Part shown: positions 18,213 through 25,745 of the stretch, piece after piece
Numbering within the stretch: position 1 is the stretch's first letter
How the letters are laid out: each line of letters opens with the position of its first letter
Assembly (NCBI RefSeq): GCF_017347085.1
Contig: NZ_JADPSA010000042.1
Span: 1-64,000, forward strand
Length of the DNA: 64,000 nucleotides
Origin: Nesterenkonia sp. E16_10
GTDB lineage: Bacteria > Actinomycetota > Actinomycetes > Actinomycetales > Micrococcaceae
Direction of reading: 5' to 3'
Made by a program: the position numbers and the translations under genes
The notes under the pieces: generated by a model
What the model saw: only the letters and a program-made list of their open reading frames with translations
The model's database searches: none
Told to the model about the DNA's origin: nothing

Positions 18213-18353
18213 TACGATGGTGCAGGTTGTCTGACCTTGATTCTTCCTGCCCTCATGCCGAGGGCGGAGGAACAGGCCCAGATGCAGATGCAGATAGACC
18301 CTCCTGTTACGGAAATCCCGTGACCGCAAGGCCAAAGGAGGTGGGTTAACACA
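18213..18353 (+). promoter_or_regulatory. rpsF promoter and leader
   Basis: A TACGAT -10 box at 18213-18218 would start a leader of about 130 bases before rpsF. The leader contains a stem pairing 18249-18254 (GCCCTC) with 18260-18265, and ends in AAAGGAGG seven bases or so before the ATG. Leaders of rpsF operons in many bacteria bind the S6:S18 dimer; whether this one does is not shown by the sequence. Confidence 0.45.
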
Positions 18354-18653
18354 ATGCGTCACTATGAACTGATGGTGCTCGTCGACCCCGAGGTTGACGA
18401 GCGCACCGTGGAACCGACTCTCGGCAAGTACATGGAGGTCGTCAAGAAGGACGGCGGCACCGTGGACAACGTCGATGTCTGGGGCCGTCGCCGCCTGGCT
18501 TACGAGATCCAGAAGAAGACGGAAGCGGTCTACGCCGTCGTCAACTTCCACTCGACTCCTGACGCCGCCGCCGAGCTCGACCGACTGCTGCGCCTGAACG
18601 AGACGATCATGCGCACCAAGATCACCCGCCCCGAGGAACAGAAGATCGATTAA
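18354..18653 (+). CDS. rpsF: 30S ribosomal protein S6
   Basis: 99 aa, full length. Conserved [17 protein letters not shown] at the N-terminus and [24 protein letters not shown] in the core. Binds 16S rRNA together with S18, which is encoded two genes downstream. First gene of the rpsF-ssb-rpsR-rplI operon; very strong ribosome site. Confidence 0.98.
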   Translation: MRHYELMVLVDPEVDERTVEPTLGKYMEVVKKDGGTVDNVDVWGRRRLAYEIQKKTEAVYAVVNFHSTPDAAAELDRLLRLNETIMRTKITRPEEQKID

Positions 18654-18709
18654 TCCTCCAGGTGGTCCATCCACCTGTCAGGGCGAACCAGCAACCAAGG
18701 AGCATTTCC

Positions 18710-19294
18710 ATGGCCGGCGAGACCATCATCACCGTTGTAGGCAACCTGACGGCAGATCCAGAGCTCCGCTTCACCCCCTCGGGTGCCGCGGTCTCCAACT
18801 TCGCCATCGCGTCTACGCCGCGGTTCTTCGACCGTCAAGCAAACGAATGGAAGGACGGAGAGACTCTCTTCGTGCGTTGTTCGCTGTGGCGTGAAGCCGC
18901 AGAGAACGCCGCCGAGTCCCTCACCAAGGGCACCCGCGTGATCGCGCAGGGTCGCCTGAAGGCTCGGTCGTTCCAGACCAAGGAGGGGGAGAACCGCACC
19001 TCCTGGGAGCTCGACGTCGATGAGATCGGTCCCTCGCTGCGCTTCGCCACGGCCAGCGTCCAGCGCTCGAGCGGCGGCCAAGGCGGCCGTCCGAGCGGCG
19101 GAGGCGGGTTCGGCGGCGGCAACGCCGGCGGCGCGGCCTCCGGCGGCGGCTTCGGCGGAGGAAACTCCGGCGGAGGCGGCTCCTCCTCCGGCGGCGGGTG
19201 GAACAACGATTCCGCACCGCAGGATCCGTGGGGCGGCCAGCCCTCCGGCGGCGGAAGCTGGGGCACCCCTGACAACAACGAGCCACCGTTCTGA
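18710..19294 (+). CDS. ssb: Single-stranded DNA-binding protein
   Basis: 194 aa. OB-fold in residues 1-115 ([43 protein letters not shown]), then a Gly/Ser-rich disordered tail with repeats of G-G-G-F-G-G, ending in an acidic tip DNNEPPF that corresponds to the protein-docking tail (DDDIPF in E. coli). Start at the ATG following AAGGAG; an in-frame ATG 16 codons earlier lies in the intergenic spacer and lacks a site. Protects single strands in replication and repair. Confidence 0.97.
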   Translation: MAGETIITVVGNLTADPELRFTPSGAAVSNFAIASTPRFFDRQANEWKDGETLFVRCSLWREAAENAAESLTKGTRVIAQGRLKARSFQTKEGENRTSWELDVDEIGPSLRFATASVQRSSGGQGGRPSGGGGFGGGNAGGAASGGGFGGGNSGGGGSSSGGGWNNDSAPQDPWGGQPSGGGSWGTPDNNEPPF

Positions 19295-19408
19295 GCCTGA
19301 GCAGCGCCACGCGCTCCTCGAGCCCGCGAACAGCGGCTTGAACACACACACTATCCACCATCCCGCATCCCACAGGTGCGGGCTCCGAGAATGAGAAGGA
19401 GCACCACG

Positions 19409-19648
19409 ATGGCAAAGGCTGAACTCAAGAAGCCAAAGCCCAAGGCGAACCCGCTGAAGGCTGCTGACATCACGGTCATCGACTACAAGGACACCGCTCT
19501 GCTGCGGAAGTTCATTTCCGACCGAGGCAAGATCCGCGCACGTCGGGTGACCGGCGTGACTGTCCAGGAGCAGCGAAAGATCGCCCAGGCGATCAAGAAC
19601 GCTCGCGAAGTCGCACTGTTGCCGTACGCCGGCGCAGGCCGCGGCTGA
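19409..19648 (+). CDS. rpsR: 30S ribosomal protein S18
   Basis: 79 aa, Lys-rich N-terminus ([15 protein letters not shown]) and the conserved core [26 protein letters not shown]. Start at the ATG after GAAGGAG; an upstream in-frame ATG is rejected because it falls in the spacer. There is no CXXC-type cysteine set, so this is a zinc-independent paralogue. Confidence 0.97.
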   Translation: MAKAELKKPKPKANPLKAADITVIDYKDTALLRKFISDRGKIRARRVTGVTVQEQRKIAQAIKNAREVALLPYAGAGRG

Positions 19649-19681
19649 TCCAGGACTGACTGGGAAGGAAAGGAACAACCC

Positions 19682-20134
19682 ATGGCAAAGCTCATCCTGA
19701 CTCAGGAAGTGACCGGTCTCGGCGCCTCCGGAGATGTGGTCGACGTCAGAAGCGGCTACGCACGCAACTACCTGTTGCCGCGTGGCTTCGCACTGGCCTG
19801 GACCAAGGGCGGCGAAAAGGATGTGGAGCGCCTGCGCTCCGCTCGCAAGGCTCGCGAGATCGCAACGGTCGAGGAAGCACAGGCAGTGGCCACCAAGCTG
19901 CAGTCTGCCCCCGTGAAGATCACCGTGAAGACCGGCGACTCCGGTCGCCTGTTCGGAACCGTCGGTTCCGCACAGATCGCCGATGCGGTCGAGGCCTCCG
20001 GCCTGGGCTCCATCGACAAGCGCACCGTCGAGATCCCCGCACGCATCAAGGCAGTCGGCAGCTACAAGGCCACCGTCCGCCTGCATGCTGATGTCTCTGC
20101 GACCCTCGACCTGCAGGTCGTCGGCTCGAAGTAG
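19682..20134 (+). CDS. rplI: 50S ribosomal protein L9
   Basis: 150 aa, full length: N-terminal [35 protein letters not shown], a long connecting helix and a C-terminal 23S rRNA-binding domain ([17 protein letters not shown]...). Last gene of the operon; a hairpin terminator follows 36 bases later. Confidence 0.98.
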   Translation: MAKLILTQEVTGLGASGDVVDVRSGYARNYLLPRGFALAWTKGGEKDVERLRSARKAREIATVEEAQAVATKLQSAPVKITVKTGDSGRLFGTVGSAQIADAVEASGLGSIDKRTVEIPARIKAVGSYKATVRLHADVSATLDLQVVGSK

Positions 20135-20170
20135 GCAGCACGCAGCATCCCAGCCGGACCCGGCTGAAAC

Positions 20171-20214
20171 ATGAGAGAGCCTCGGACTCCTGCGGGAGGC
20201 CGGGGCTTTCTCAT
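20171..20214 (+). terminator. Terminator of the rpsF-rplI operon
   Basis: A 15-bp stem pairs 20171-20185 with 20200-20214; 13 pairs are Watson-Crick and two are G-U. The loop is 14 bases. No long T-tract, as usual in this GC range. Confidence 0.7.
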
Positions 20215-20285
20215 GCCCTGACGGGAGCCCCGGCCGACGCGCGAGCAGGGGCGTCTGAGGGGAATGATCGCGGGGCGGCGCGGGT

Positions 20286-20311
20286 TATGCTGGGCGTGCT
20301 TCAAATTTGAA
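20286..20311 (+). promoter_or_regulatory. Promoter and TTCAA-type operator of the monooxygenase gene
   Basis: TATGCT at 20286-20291 fits a -10 box, and the perfect 12-bp palindrome TTCAAATTTGAA at 20300-20311 sits on the predicted transcription start. TTGAA/TTCAA half sites are typical of MarR-family repressors in actinobacteria. A near copy precedes the pirin gene at 31883. Confidence 0.6.
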
Positions 20312-20360
20312 CCAGTGGCCGGAATGGACCGGGCCACCCGTGACGGCGCAGGGAGCAGCT

Positions 20361-21482
20361 ATGCAGTTCGGCATATTCAGCATCGGCGACATGACACCGG
20401 ATCCGAGAACCGGACGGGTGCCCACCGGGCACGAGCGGATCCAGTCGATGGTGGCGATCGCGAAACGGGCCGAAGAGGTCGGGCTCGACGTCTTCGCGGT
20501 CGGTCAGCATCACAACCCGCCCTTCGTGGCTCCGGCCAACCCGCCGATCCTCATGGCCTACCTGGCGGCGCAGACCAGTCGGATCCAGCTCTCTACGGCG
20601 ACCACGCTGATCACCACCACCGACCCGGTGCGGATCGCGGAGGACTACGCCTTCGCGCAGCACCTGGCCCAGGGGCGCGTGGATCTCACCCTGGGTCGGG
20701 GGAACACCGGACCGGTCTACCCCTGGTTCGGGAAGGACATCCGCACCGGCATTCCGCTGGCGCTGGAGAACTACGCGCTGCTGCACCGGCTCTGGCGCGA
20801 GACTGAGGTCGACTTCTCCGGGCGCTTCCGCACCCCGCTGCAGGGATTCACCTCCACGCCGCGTCCGCTTGATGACGTCCCACCCTTCGTCTGGCATGGT
20901 TCGATCCGTTCACCGGAGATCGCCGAACAGGCCGCCTACTACGGCGACGGGTTCTTCCACAACAACATCTTCTGGAACAAGGAACACACGGGCCGGATGA
21001 TCGAGCTCTACCGGTCTCGCTACGCGCACTACGGCCATGGGCCGGCCGAGCAGGCCATCGTGGGCCTGGGCGGCCAGGTGTTCATGCGCAGGGACTCGCA
21101 GGACGCCATCCGGGAGTTCCGGCCCTACTTCGACCGGGCGCCGGTCTACGGCAACGGACCCTCACTCGAGGACTTCAGTGCGCAGACCCCGTTGACCGTG
21201 GGCACACCCGATCAGGTCATCGAGCGGACGCTGAGCTTCCGAGACTACGCCGGGGACTATCAGCGTCAGCTCTTCCTGATCGACCACGCGGGACTGCCGC
21301 TGAAGACGGTGCTGGAGCAGATCGACCTGCTCGGGGAGGAGGTCGTGCCGGTGCTGCGACGAGAGGTGGCCGCACGCGCCCCGCAGAGCACCCCTGAGGC
21401 GCCCACGCACCAGGTCCTGGCCCGTCGCCGCGCCGAGGGTCGCGACCCGGTCCCAGGAGGCGGCACAGCGGCGGCCGCCTGA
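20361..21482 (+). CDS. LLM class flavin-dependent oxidoreductase
   Basis: 373 aa luciferase-like monooxygenase, a TIM barrel using reduced FMN or F420. Visible: N-terminal MQFGIFSIGD, EEVGLDVFAVGQHH, RIQLSTATTLITTTDPVRIAEDYA, QGRVDLTLGRG, and the C-terminal SFRDYAGDYQRQLFL. Natural substrate unknown. The start is the ATG at 20361 after GGGAG; an upstream in-frame ATG lies inside the palindromic promoter region. Single gene, convergent with glutaminase. Confidence 0.88.
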   Translation: MQFGIFSIGDMTPDPRTGRVPTGHERIQSMVAIAKRAEEVGLDVFAVGQHHNPPFVAPANPPILMAYLAAQTSRIQLSTATTLITTTDPVRIAEDYAFAQHLAQGRVDLTLGRGNTGPVYPWFGKDIRTGIPLALENYALLHRLWRETEVDFSGRFRTPLQGFTSTPRPLDDVPPFVWHGSIRSPEIAEQAAYYGDGFFHNNIFWNKEHTGRMIELYRSRYAHYGHGPAEQAIVGLGGQVFMRRDSQDAIREFRPYFDRAPVYGNGPSLEDFSAQTPLTVGTPDQVIERTLSFRDYAGDYQRQLFLIDHAGLPLKTVLEQIDLLGEEVVPVLRREVAARAPQSTPEAPTHQVLARRRAEGRDPVPGGGTAAAA

Positions 21483-21484
21483 GC

Positions 21485-21508
21485 CTGCCCGAGAGACTGC
21501 CCGAGAGA
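21485..21508 (+). repeat. 12-bp tandem duplication
   Basis: CTGCCCGAGAGA occurs twice without a gap, followed by degenerate copies; GGCGCCGCCCG also occurs twice at 21520 and 21547. Found between two convergent genes; probably slippage-generated spacer. Confidence 0.6.
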
Positions 21509-21606
21509 CTGCGTGAGACGGCGCCGCCCGAGAGACGGCACGAGCTGGCGCCGCCCGTGGGGGCGCGGTCCAGGCTCAGGCCTCGCCCGAACCCTGGAGG
21601 TCCGGC

Positions 21607-22617
21607 TCAGCCGCGGCGTTCCAGCTCCTCGATCACGTTGATCCGCTCACTGCTCATCAGATGCAGCGAGAGCTCGTTGGAGAGGTGCTGGAACATCGCC
21701 ACGCCCTGGACGCTGCTGCCTTCCTCGTTCAGCCGCGGCGCGAAGGAGGCGATGCCGACCTGACCGGGCAGCACCCCGATGATGCCCCCGGAGATGCCCG
21801 ACTTCGCCGGGATGCCGATCTGGGTCAGCCAGCGCCCGGAGGCGTCATACATCCCGCAGGTCGCCATGATGCCCAGCGTGGTGCGGGCGGACTCGGCGGA
21901 GACCACCCGCTGGCCGTTCTCCGGGTTGATCCCATTATTGGCCAGTGTGGCGGCCATCCGGGCGATGTCTTTGACCGTGACCAGGATCGAGCACTGATCG
22001 ATATAGCCGCGCACGGCCTCATCGGGCTCGGTCTCCAGGGAGCCGTGAGACTTCAGCATGTGAGCGATCGCCATATTGCGATACGCGGTGGAGTACTCCT
22101 CCTCGGCCGCGTCCCAATCGATCTCGAGCGGACGTCCGGCGAAGGCCGACATGCCATCGAGGATCCGGGTGGTGCGGCTGCGGACCTCGGAGGTGCGAGA
22201 GTCGCTCTGCCGGCCACCGGGGTGCTCCTCGTGGCTGGTGTGATCCACCAGGTGGTGCGTCGCGATGGCGCCGGCGTTGATCATCGGGTTCAGCGGCCGC
22301 CCGGTGCCCCCTTCCAGGGAGAGCTCGTTGAACGCCTCGCCGGAGGGTTCCATCCCGACCATCTCGCGGACTCGGTCCAGCCCGATGTCATCCAGCGCCA
22401 GCGCGTAGACGAACGGCTTGGAGATGGACTGGATGGTGAACAGGTGCTCGTCGTCCCCGGCTGAGCATTCCTGTCCGTCTGCGGTCGCCAGGGCGAGCGC
22501 CTGCAGGTTCTCATCGGCGTCTCGCAGCCGCGGGATGTAGGCGGCGAGCTTGCCGCTGACATCCGCGCTGGATTCCTTGAGCACCTCACGGAGGTACGTG
22601 TTGATCGACTCGTGCAC
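21607..22617 (-). CDS. glsA: Glutaminase
   Basis: 336 aa, beta-lactamase-fold glutaminase hydrolysing L-glutamine to glutamate and ammonia. Catalytic SxxK is S64-I-S-K67 (TIQSISKPFVYALAL); also NPMINAGAI and the C-terminal AKSGISGGIIGVLPGQVGIASFAPRL. It carries a ~17-residue insertion with charged residues around 125-145 (HTSHEEHPGGRQSDS) not seen in E. coli GlsA. GTG start at 22617 after GAGGAGA. Its upstream region contains the DnaA-box cluster. Confidence 0.94.
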   Translation of the reverse strand: MHESINTYLREVLKESSADVSGKLAAYIPRLRDADENLQALALATADGQECSAGDDEHLFTIQSISKPFVYALALDDIGLDRVREMVGMEPSGEAFNELSLEGGTGRPLNPMINAGAIATHHLVDHTSHEEHPGGRQSDSRTSEVRSRTTRILDGMSAFAGRPLEIDWDAAEEEYSTAYRNMAIAHMLKSHGSLETEPDEAVRGYIDQCSILVTVKDIARMAATLANNGINPENGQRVVSAESARTTLGIMATCGMYDASGRWLTQIGIPAKSGISGGIIGVLPGQVGIASFAPRLNEEGSSVQGVAMFQHLSNELSLHLMSSERINVIEELERRG

Positions 22618-22695
22618 CGGATGTCTCCTCGGGGGTTGGTCCTCCCACGCTACCCGCTGGGATCCGCCGATCCGCCGGACAGGTTCTCACCAGGG

Positions 22696-22983
22696 TGTGG
22701 ACAACTTGTGGAAAACCGGGAGTCCAAGGGTCCATACACCTAACGAGGGGGTTACGGCAACACGACGCAATGATGGAAAAACTGGTATCTGTCATGCGTG
22801 GTGCACAGGCGTGTCAGGACAAAACTACTGGTCAGAAGCGTAATTGCGGTGTTACAGGGATGTTATCCACAGCTTGCTGCACATGTTGTGCACAAGACAC
22901 GCCGCGTAGTCCACATTTACTCCACAGGCAGGAGCATTTCGGCCTATTGCCCCTGCTGGGCTCGGGACCTAAAGTGTGGAAAG
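22696..22983. other. Cluster of DnaA boxes, non-coding
   Basis: Within about 290 bases, in DNA visibly poorer in G+C than its surroundings, are TGTGGACAA (22696-22704, reverse of the actinobacterial box TTGTCCACA, perfect), TGTGGAAAA (22707-22715, reverse, one mismatch), TTATCCACA (22863-22871, perfect), TTGTGCACA (22886-22894, one mismatch), TAGTCCACA (22907-22915, one mismatch), TACTCCACA (22918-22926, weak) and TGTGGAAAG (22975-22983, reverse, weak). No convincing gene covers the stretch. It could be a DnaA-titration or regulatory site, or part of a replication origin; dnaA and dnaN are not in the window. Confidence 0.65.
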
Positions 22984-22992
22984 TCCCTCGGA

Positions 22993-23031
22993 CGTGAATA
23001 TTGGCTGGGCCCCGCCCAGCGCGCATTCACG
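22993..23031. repeat. Two-step hairpin next to the DnaA boxes
   Basis: Outer arms CGTGAAT (22993-22999) and ATTCACG (23025-23031) enclose an inner stem GCTGGGC (23004-23010) / GCCCAGC (23014-23020) with a three-base loop. Together they make an extended cruciform-like element ten bases after the last DnaA-like box. From 23032 to 23227 I see no gene and no other convincing element. Confidence 0.55.
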
Positions 23032-23227
23032 CGGCGCCGCAGTCTGCGGCGGGAGCGGAGACACGGCGCCGGCAGGCATGTTCTCAGGCTGGCCCGTGGT
23101 CGACGTGTCTGAGGCCTCGGAGAAACAGAGGAGATCCTGGTCACCGCGTCCCCGCGTGCACAGCGTGGGAGGCCCAGCGGCAGGATCTGGGGCATATCGG
23201 GTCGCCGGGAGACCGGCCAAGGGAAGG

Positions 23228-23254
23228 GGATCACGCGCTCACCGCCCGTGATCC
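23228..23254 (-). terminator. Putative terminator of the alpha/beta hydrolase gene
   Basis: Perfect 8-bp inverted repeat GGATCACG (23228-23235) / CGTGATCC (23247-23254) with an 11-base loop, about 60 bases beyond the stop codon at 23313 on the minus strand and followed there by a C/T-rich run. Confidence 0.45.
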
Positions 23255-23312
23255 TGCTGGGTCTTCCGGCGATCCGGTCTCCGCCCCCGCAGCCTGGTCC
23301 CGTCTGGGGCGC

Positions 23313-24113
23313 TCAGCAGGGGTGTGCAGCGATGAAGCGCGCCACCCGGCGCGGCCAGGTGTCCAGCTCCTCGGGCGTCTCTGCGATCTGCAGCCGTGAG
23401 TTCGGGATCAGGTCGTGCAGCTTCTCGGCGGTGGAGACCGGGTGGGCATAGTCATCCACCCAGGCCAGGATCAGCGTGGGCACCTTGAGCTCGCGGATCT
23501 TCTCCGCACTGGGAAGATCGCTGACCCCGGCCCCTCGGAAGATCGAGGGCAGCAGCTCCTGGCTGACCGCCGGGACGCGCTCCTTGGGCCGGTCTGCCAG
23601 GGCTGGCGGCGGCAGCACCTGGCGTCCCACCCGGACGAAGGCGCCGATCCCGTGGTCCTCGATCAGCTCGGCGGACCTCTGATACGTCTCGGCCTGTCCC
23701 GCGCGGGTCGCCCACGCCGTGGGTGGAACCATCAGCGTCAGCGTGGCGAAGCGCTCGGGATCGCGCAGCGCGGCATAGAGCAGGGTCGCGGCGCCCATCG
23801 AGGGGCCCGCGGCGTGGACCTTCGCTCCCGGCGCGAGCTCGTCGAGCAGCGCGAGCAGGTCCTCGGCGAGCCGGGGCCACAGGTAGTCCTCCGGCACGGC
23901 GCGGCCGGTGGAGGAGCCGTGACCGCGGGCGTCGTAGCGCAGGATCCGGCAGTCATCGAGGCTGAGCGTCATGTCCAGCCCGGCGCGCTGCTCCCGTGAG
24001 GCGCAGGAGGTCAGTCCATGCAGCTGGACGAAGGTCGGACCCTCGCCGGCGACCTCGTAGGCGAGTTTCGCCCCCGCCGTCTGGAAAAGCCCCACGGTCT
24101 CCGACTCCTCCAT
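23313..24113 (-). CDS. Alpha/beta hydrolase fold protein
   Basis: 266 aa. Oxyanion region LHGLTS (about 31-36), nucleophile elbow GPSMG with Ser105, and an acidic candidate in LAWVDDYAHP (about 218-227). The histidine normally found in a GxGH-type loop near the C-terminus is absent: the matching stretch reads AETPEELDTWP. Either another His serves or the protein is not a classical hydrolase. Start ATG at 24113 with no strong ribosome site. Divergent from the acyltransferase gene, 66 bases apart. Confidence 0.75.
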   Translation of the reverse strand: MEESETVGLFQTAGAKLAYEVAGEGPTFVQLHGLTSCASREQRAGLDMTLSLDDCRILRYDARGHGSSTGRAVPEDYLWPRLAEDLLALLDELAPGAKVHAAGPSMGAATLLYAALRDPERFATLTLMVPPTAWATRAGQAETYQRSAELIEDHGIGAFVRVGRQVLPPPALADRPKERVPAVSQELLPSIFRGAGVSDLPSAEKIRELKVPTLILAWVDDYAHPVSTAEKLHDLIPNSRLQIAETPEELDTWPRRVARFIAAHPC

Positions 24114-24166
24114 CTCAGGTGAACAAAAAGTTGCGCCGGAAGCATGCCAGTGCAGTGAACGCCACC

Positions 24167-24172
24167 TAGACT
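24167..24172 (+). promoter_or_regulatory. Leaderless -10 box of the acyltransferase-dnaB operon
   Basis: TAGACT ends 7 bases before the ATG at 24180. No ribosome-binding sequence is present, so translation probably begins at the 5' end of the mRNA. Confidence 0.55.
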
Positions 24173-24179
24173 ACGCCGT

Positions 24180-25745
24180 ATGCGGTTGACCAATGTGGCG
24201 CAGATGCACGCCAGGCCAGGACGTCTGTCCAGCTACTCGGTGGTGGCCCAGCCTGCCGCCGCCGTCGCGCCGGGCCGGGGCTCCGGAGCCGGTTTCAGCG
24301 TCGAGCCTGCGCAGAACGGTGCCCAGGCCTCTGATCCACCCGGCGGGCTTCCGGTCTCTTTCGACCAGAACCGCCATGTCAGCTTCGGGTCTCGGCCCGG
24401 ATCGTGGATGGCGGTTTCTTTTCAGCTCGACGGCCCCGCCTCGCTGGAGGAGATCGCCGCCGTCTGGCAGGTGGTGATCCAGCGCCACGGCACGCTGCGC
24501 ACGGTCTTCGACTGGCGGCCCGAGCATCTTCCGCGCCGCAGTGACACACATCACGCCAATACCGGTCCAGGCGGAGACTCCGGCGGACCGATCAGTGACC
24601 TGGTGCTGCAGGAGGTCGCGATGCTGCCCGGCACCTGGGAGCAGCTCTCGGCCCCCGAGCCGCACCGGGCTCCCATAGGATTCAGCACAGGCTCGCGGGC
24701 GGCGCTGCAGACGGCGCACCTGGCAGCGCCGAGGGAGCAGCTCAACGCGGCCGAGGTCAAGGCCGCCCTGCGCGCCCACTTCGACACCGTCTGTGATCCC
24801 TTCGGCACGCCCTCGCATCGGCTCTGCGTCATCGACGACGGTGAATCAGCCGCGGTGCGCGATACCGCGGGTTCGCCGCAGATCGTCATCGGCTCCGACC
24901 ACTCCCACGTGGACGCCTGGTCCCTGCTGGTGCTGGTCCGAGACTTCAACGCGGTGCTCAACAACCTGCGCGCCGGTCATCCCGCAGCCCAGGGGCTCCC
25001 GGTGCCCGAGTCCTTCGCGGCCCACACCAGGGCGATGGAGGCCAAGCCGTTTCCCCCCGAGGCGGTGGTCACCCGCTGGCGCGAGATCCTGGAGGCGGGG
25101 GGCGGGGTGATGCCGACCTTCCCGCTGCCGCTGGGTGACATCTCCCTGCCGGTCAGTGAGAAGGTCGAGGTCCGCGACGTGCTGGACTCCGCAGAGCTGA
25201 ACAAGCTGGAGGCCCACGCCAAGGCCGAGGGGGTCCGACTGATCGCCGTCGCCGTCTCGGTGATGACCCGGCTCTTCCGCGAACTGGGCGACCAGCCGCT
25301 GCGCACGGTCTTCCCGGTGCACAGCCGAGACGAGCCGCGCTGGTTCGACTCGGTGGGCTGGTTCATCACCAACGCGGTGCTGGAGAACGACGACGACAGC
25401 CTGCGCGGCAGCTACCAGGCCGTCAAGGAGGCGATCCGGCTGGGCTCGCATCCGCTGGCCCCGATCATGCGCCCCTATGGCGGAATGCCCGCCGAGCCGG
25501 GGATGTTCGCGATGAGCTGGCTCGATCACCGCAGGCTCCCGGTCAACGTGGAGGAGGCGCTCAACGCCCAGCACATTTCCGCCGTGGTCCAGACCGACGG
25601 GGTGATGATCTGGTTCGTGGTCAACGAGACCGGGCTGCACCTGCGCTGCCGCTATCCCGATACTCCCCAGGCTCGAGAGACGATGCACACCTGGCTGGAG
25701 GCAGTGGTCGAGGGACTGCGTGCACCGAGTATCGTGGAGGGGTGA
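24180..25745 (+). CDS. HxxxD acyltransferase / condensation-domain protein
   Basis: 521 aa stand-alone protein of the CoA-dependent acyltransferase superfamily (peptide-synthetase condensation domains, PapA-type acyltransferases). The catalytic motif is H241-S-H-V-D245 in a DHSHVDAWS context: the active His and structural Asp are kept, the first His of the canonical HHxxxDG is Asp and the Gly is Ala. SVGWFITNAVLEN near 400 matches the second conserved block. No carrier protein or adenylation domain is adjacent. Its TGA overlaps the GTG of dnaB, so the two are translationally coupled. Substrate unknown. Confidence 0.75.
   Translation: MRLTNVAQMHARPGRLSSYSVVAQPAAAVAPGRGSGAGFSVEPAQNGAQASDPPGGLPVSFDQNRHVSFGSRPGSWMAVSFQLDGPASLEEIAAVWQVVIQRHGTLRTVFDWRPEHLPRRSDTHHANTGPGGDSGGPISDLVLQEVAMLPGTWEQLSAPEPHRAPIGFSTGSRAALQTAHLAAPREQLNAAEVKAALRAHFDTVCDPFGTPSHRLCVIDDGESAAVRDTAGSPQIVIGSDHSHVDAWSLLVLVRDFNAVLNNLRAGHPAAQGLPVPESFAAHTRAMEAKPFPPEAVVTRWREILEAGGGVMPTFPLPLGDISLPVSEKVEVRDVLDSAELNKLEAHAKAEGVRLIAVAVSVMTRLFRELGDQPLRTVFPVHSRDEPRWFDSVGWFITNAVLENDDDSLRGSYQAVKEAIRLGSHPLAPIMRPYGGMPAEPGMFAMSWLDHRRLPVNVEEALNAQHISAVVQTDGVMIWFVVNETGLHLRCRYPDTPQARETMHTWLEAVVEGLRAPSIVEG

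Noticed and set aside
22695-23251. Several short open frames on both strands in the gene-free region
   Set aside because: No ribosome sites, no recognisable sequence, and they run across the DnaA boxes and the hairpin.
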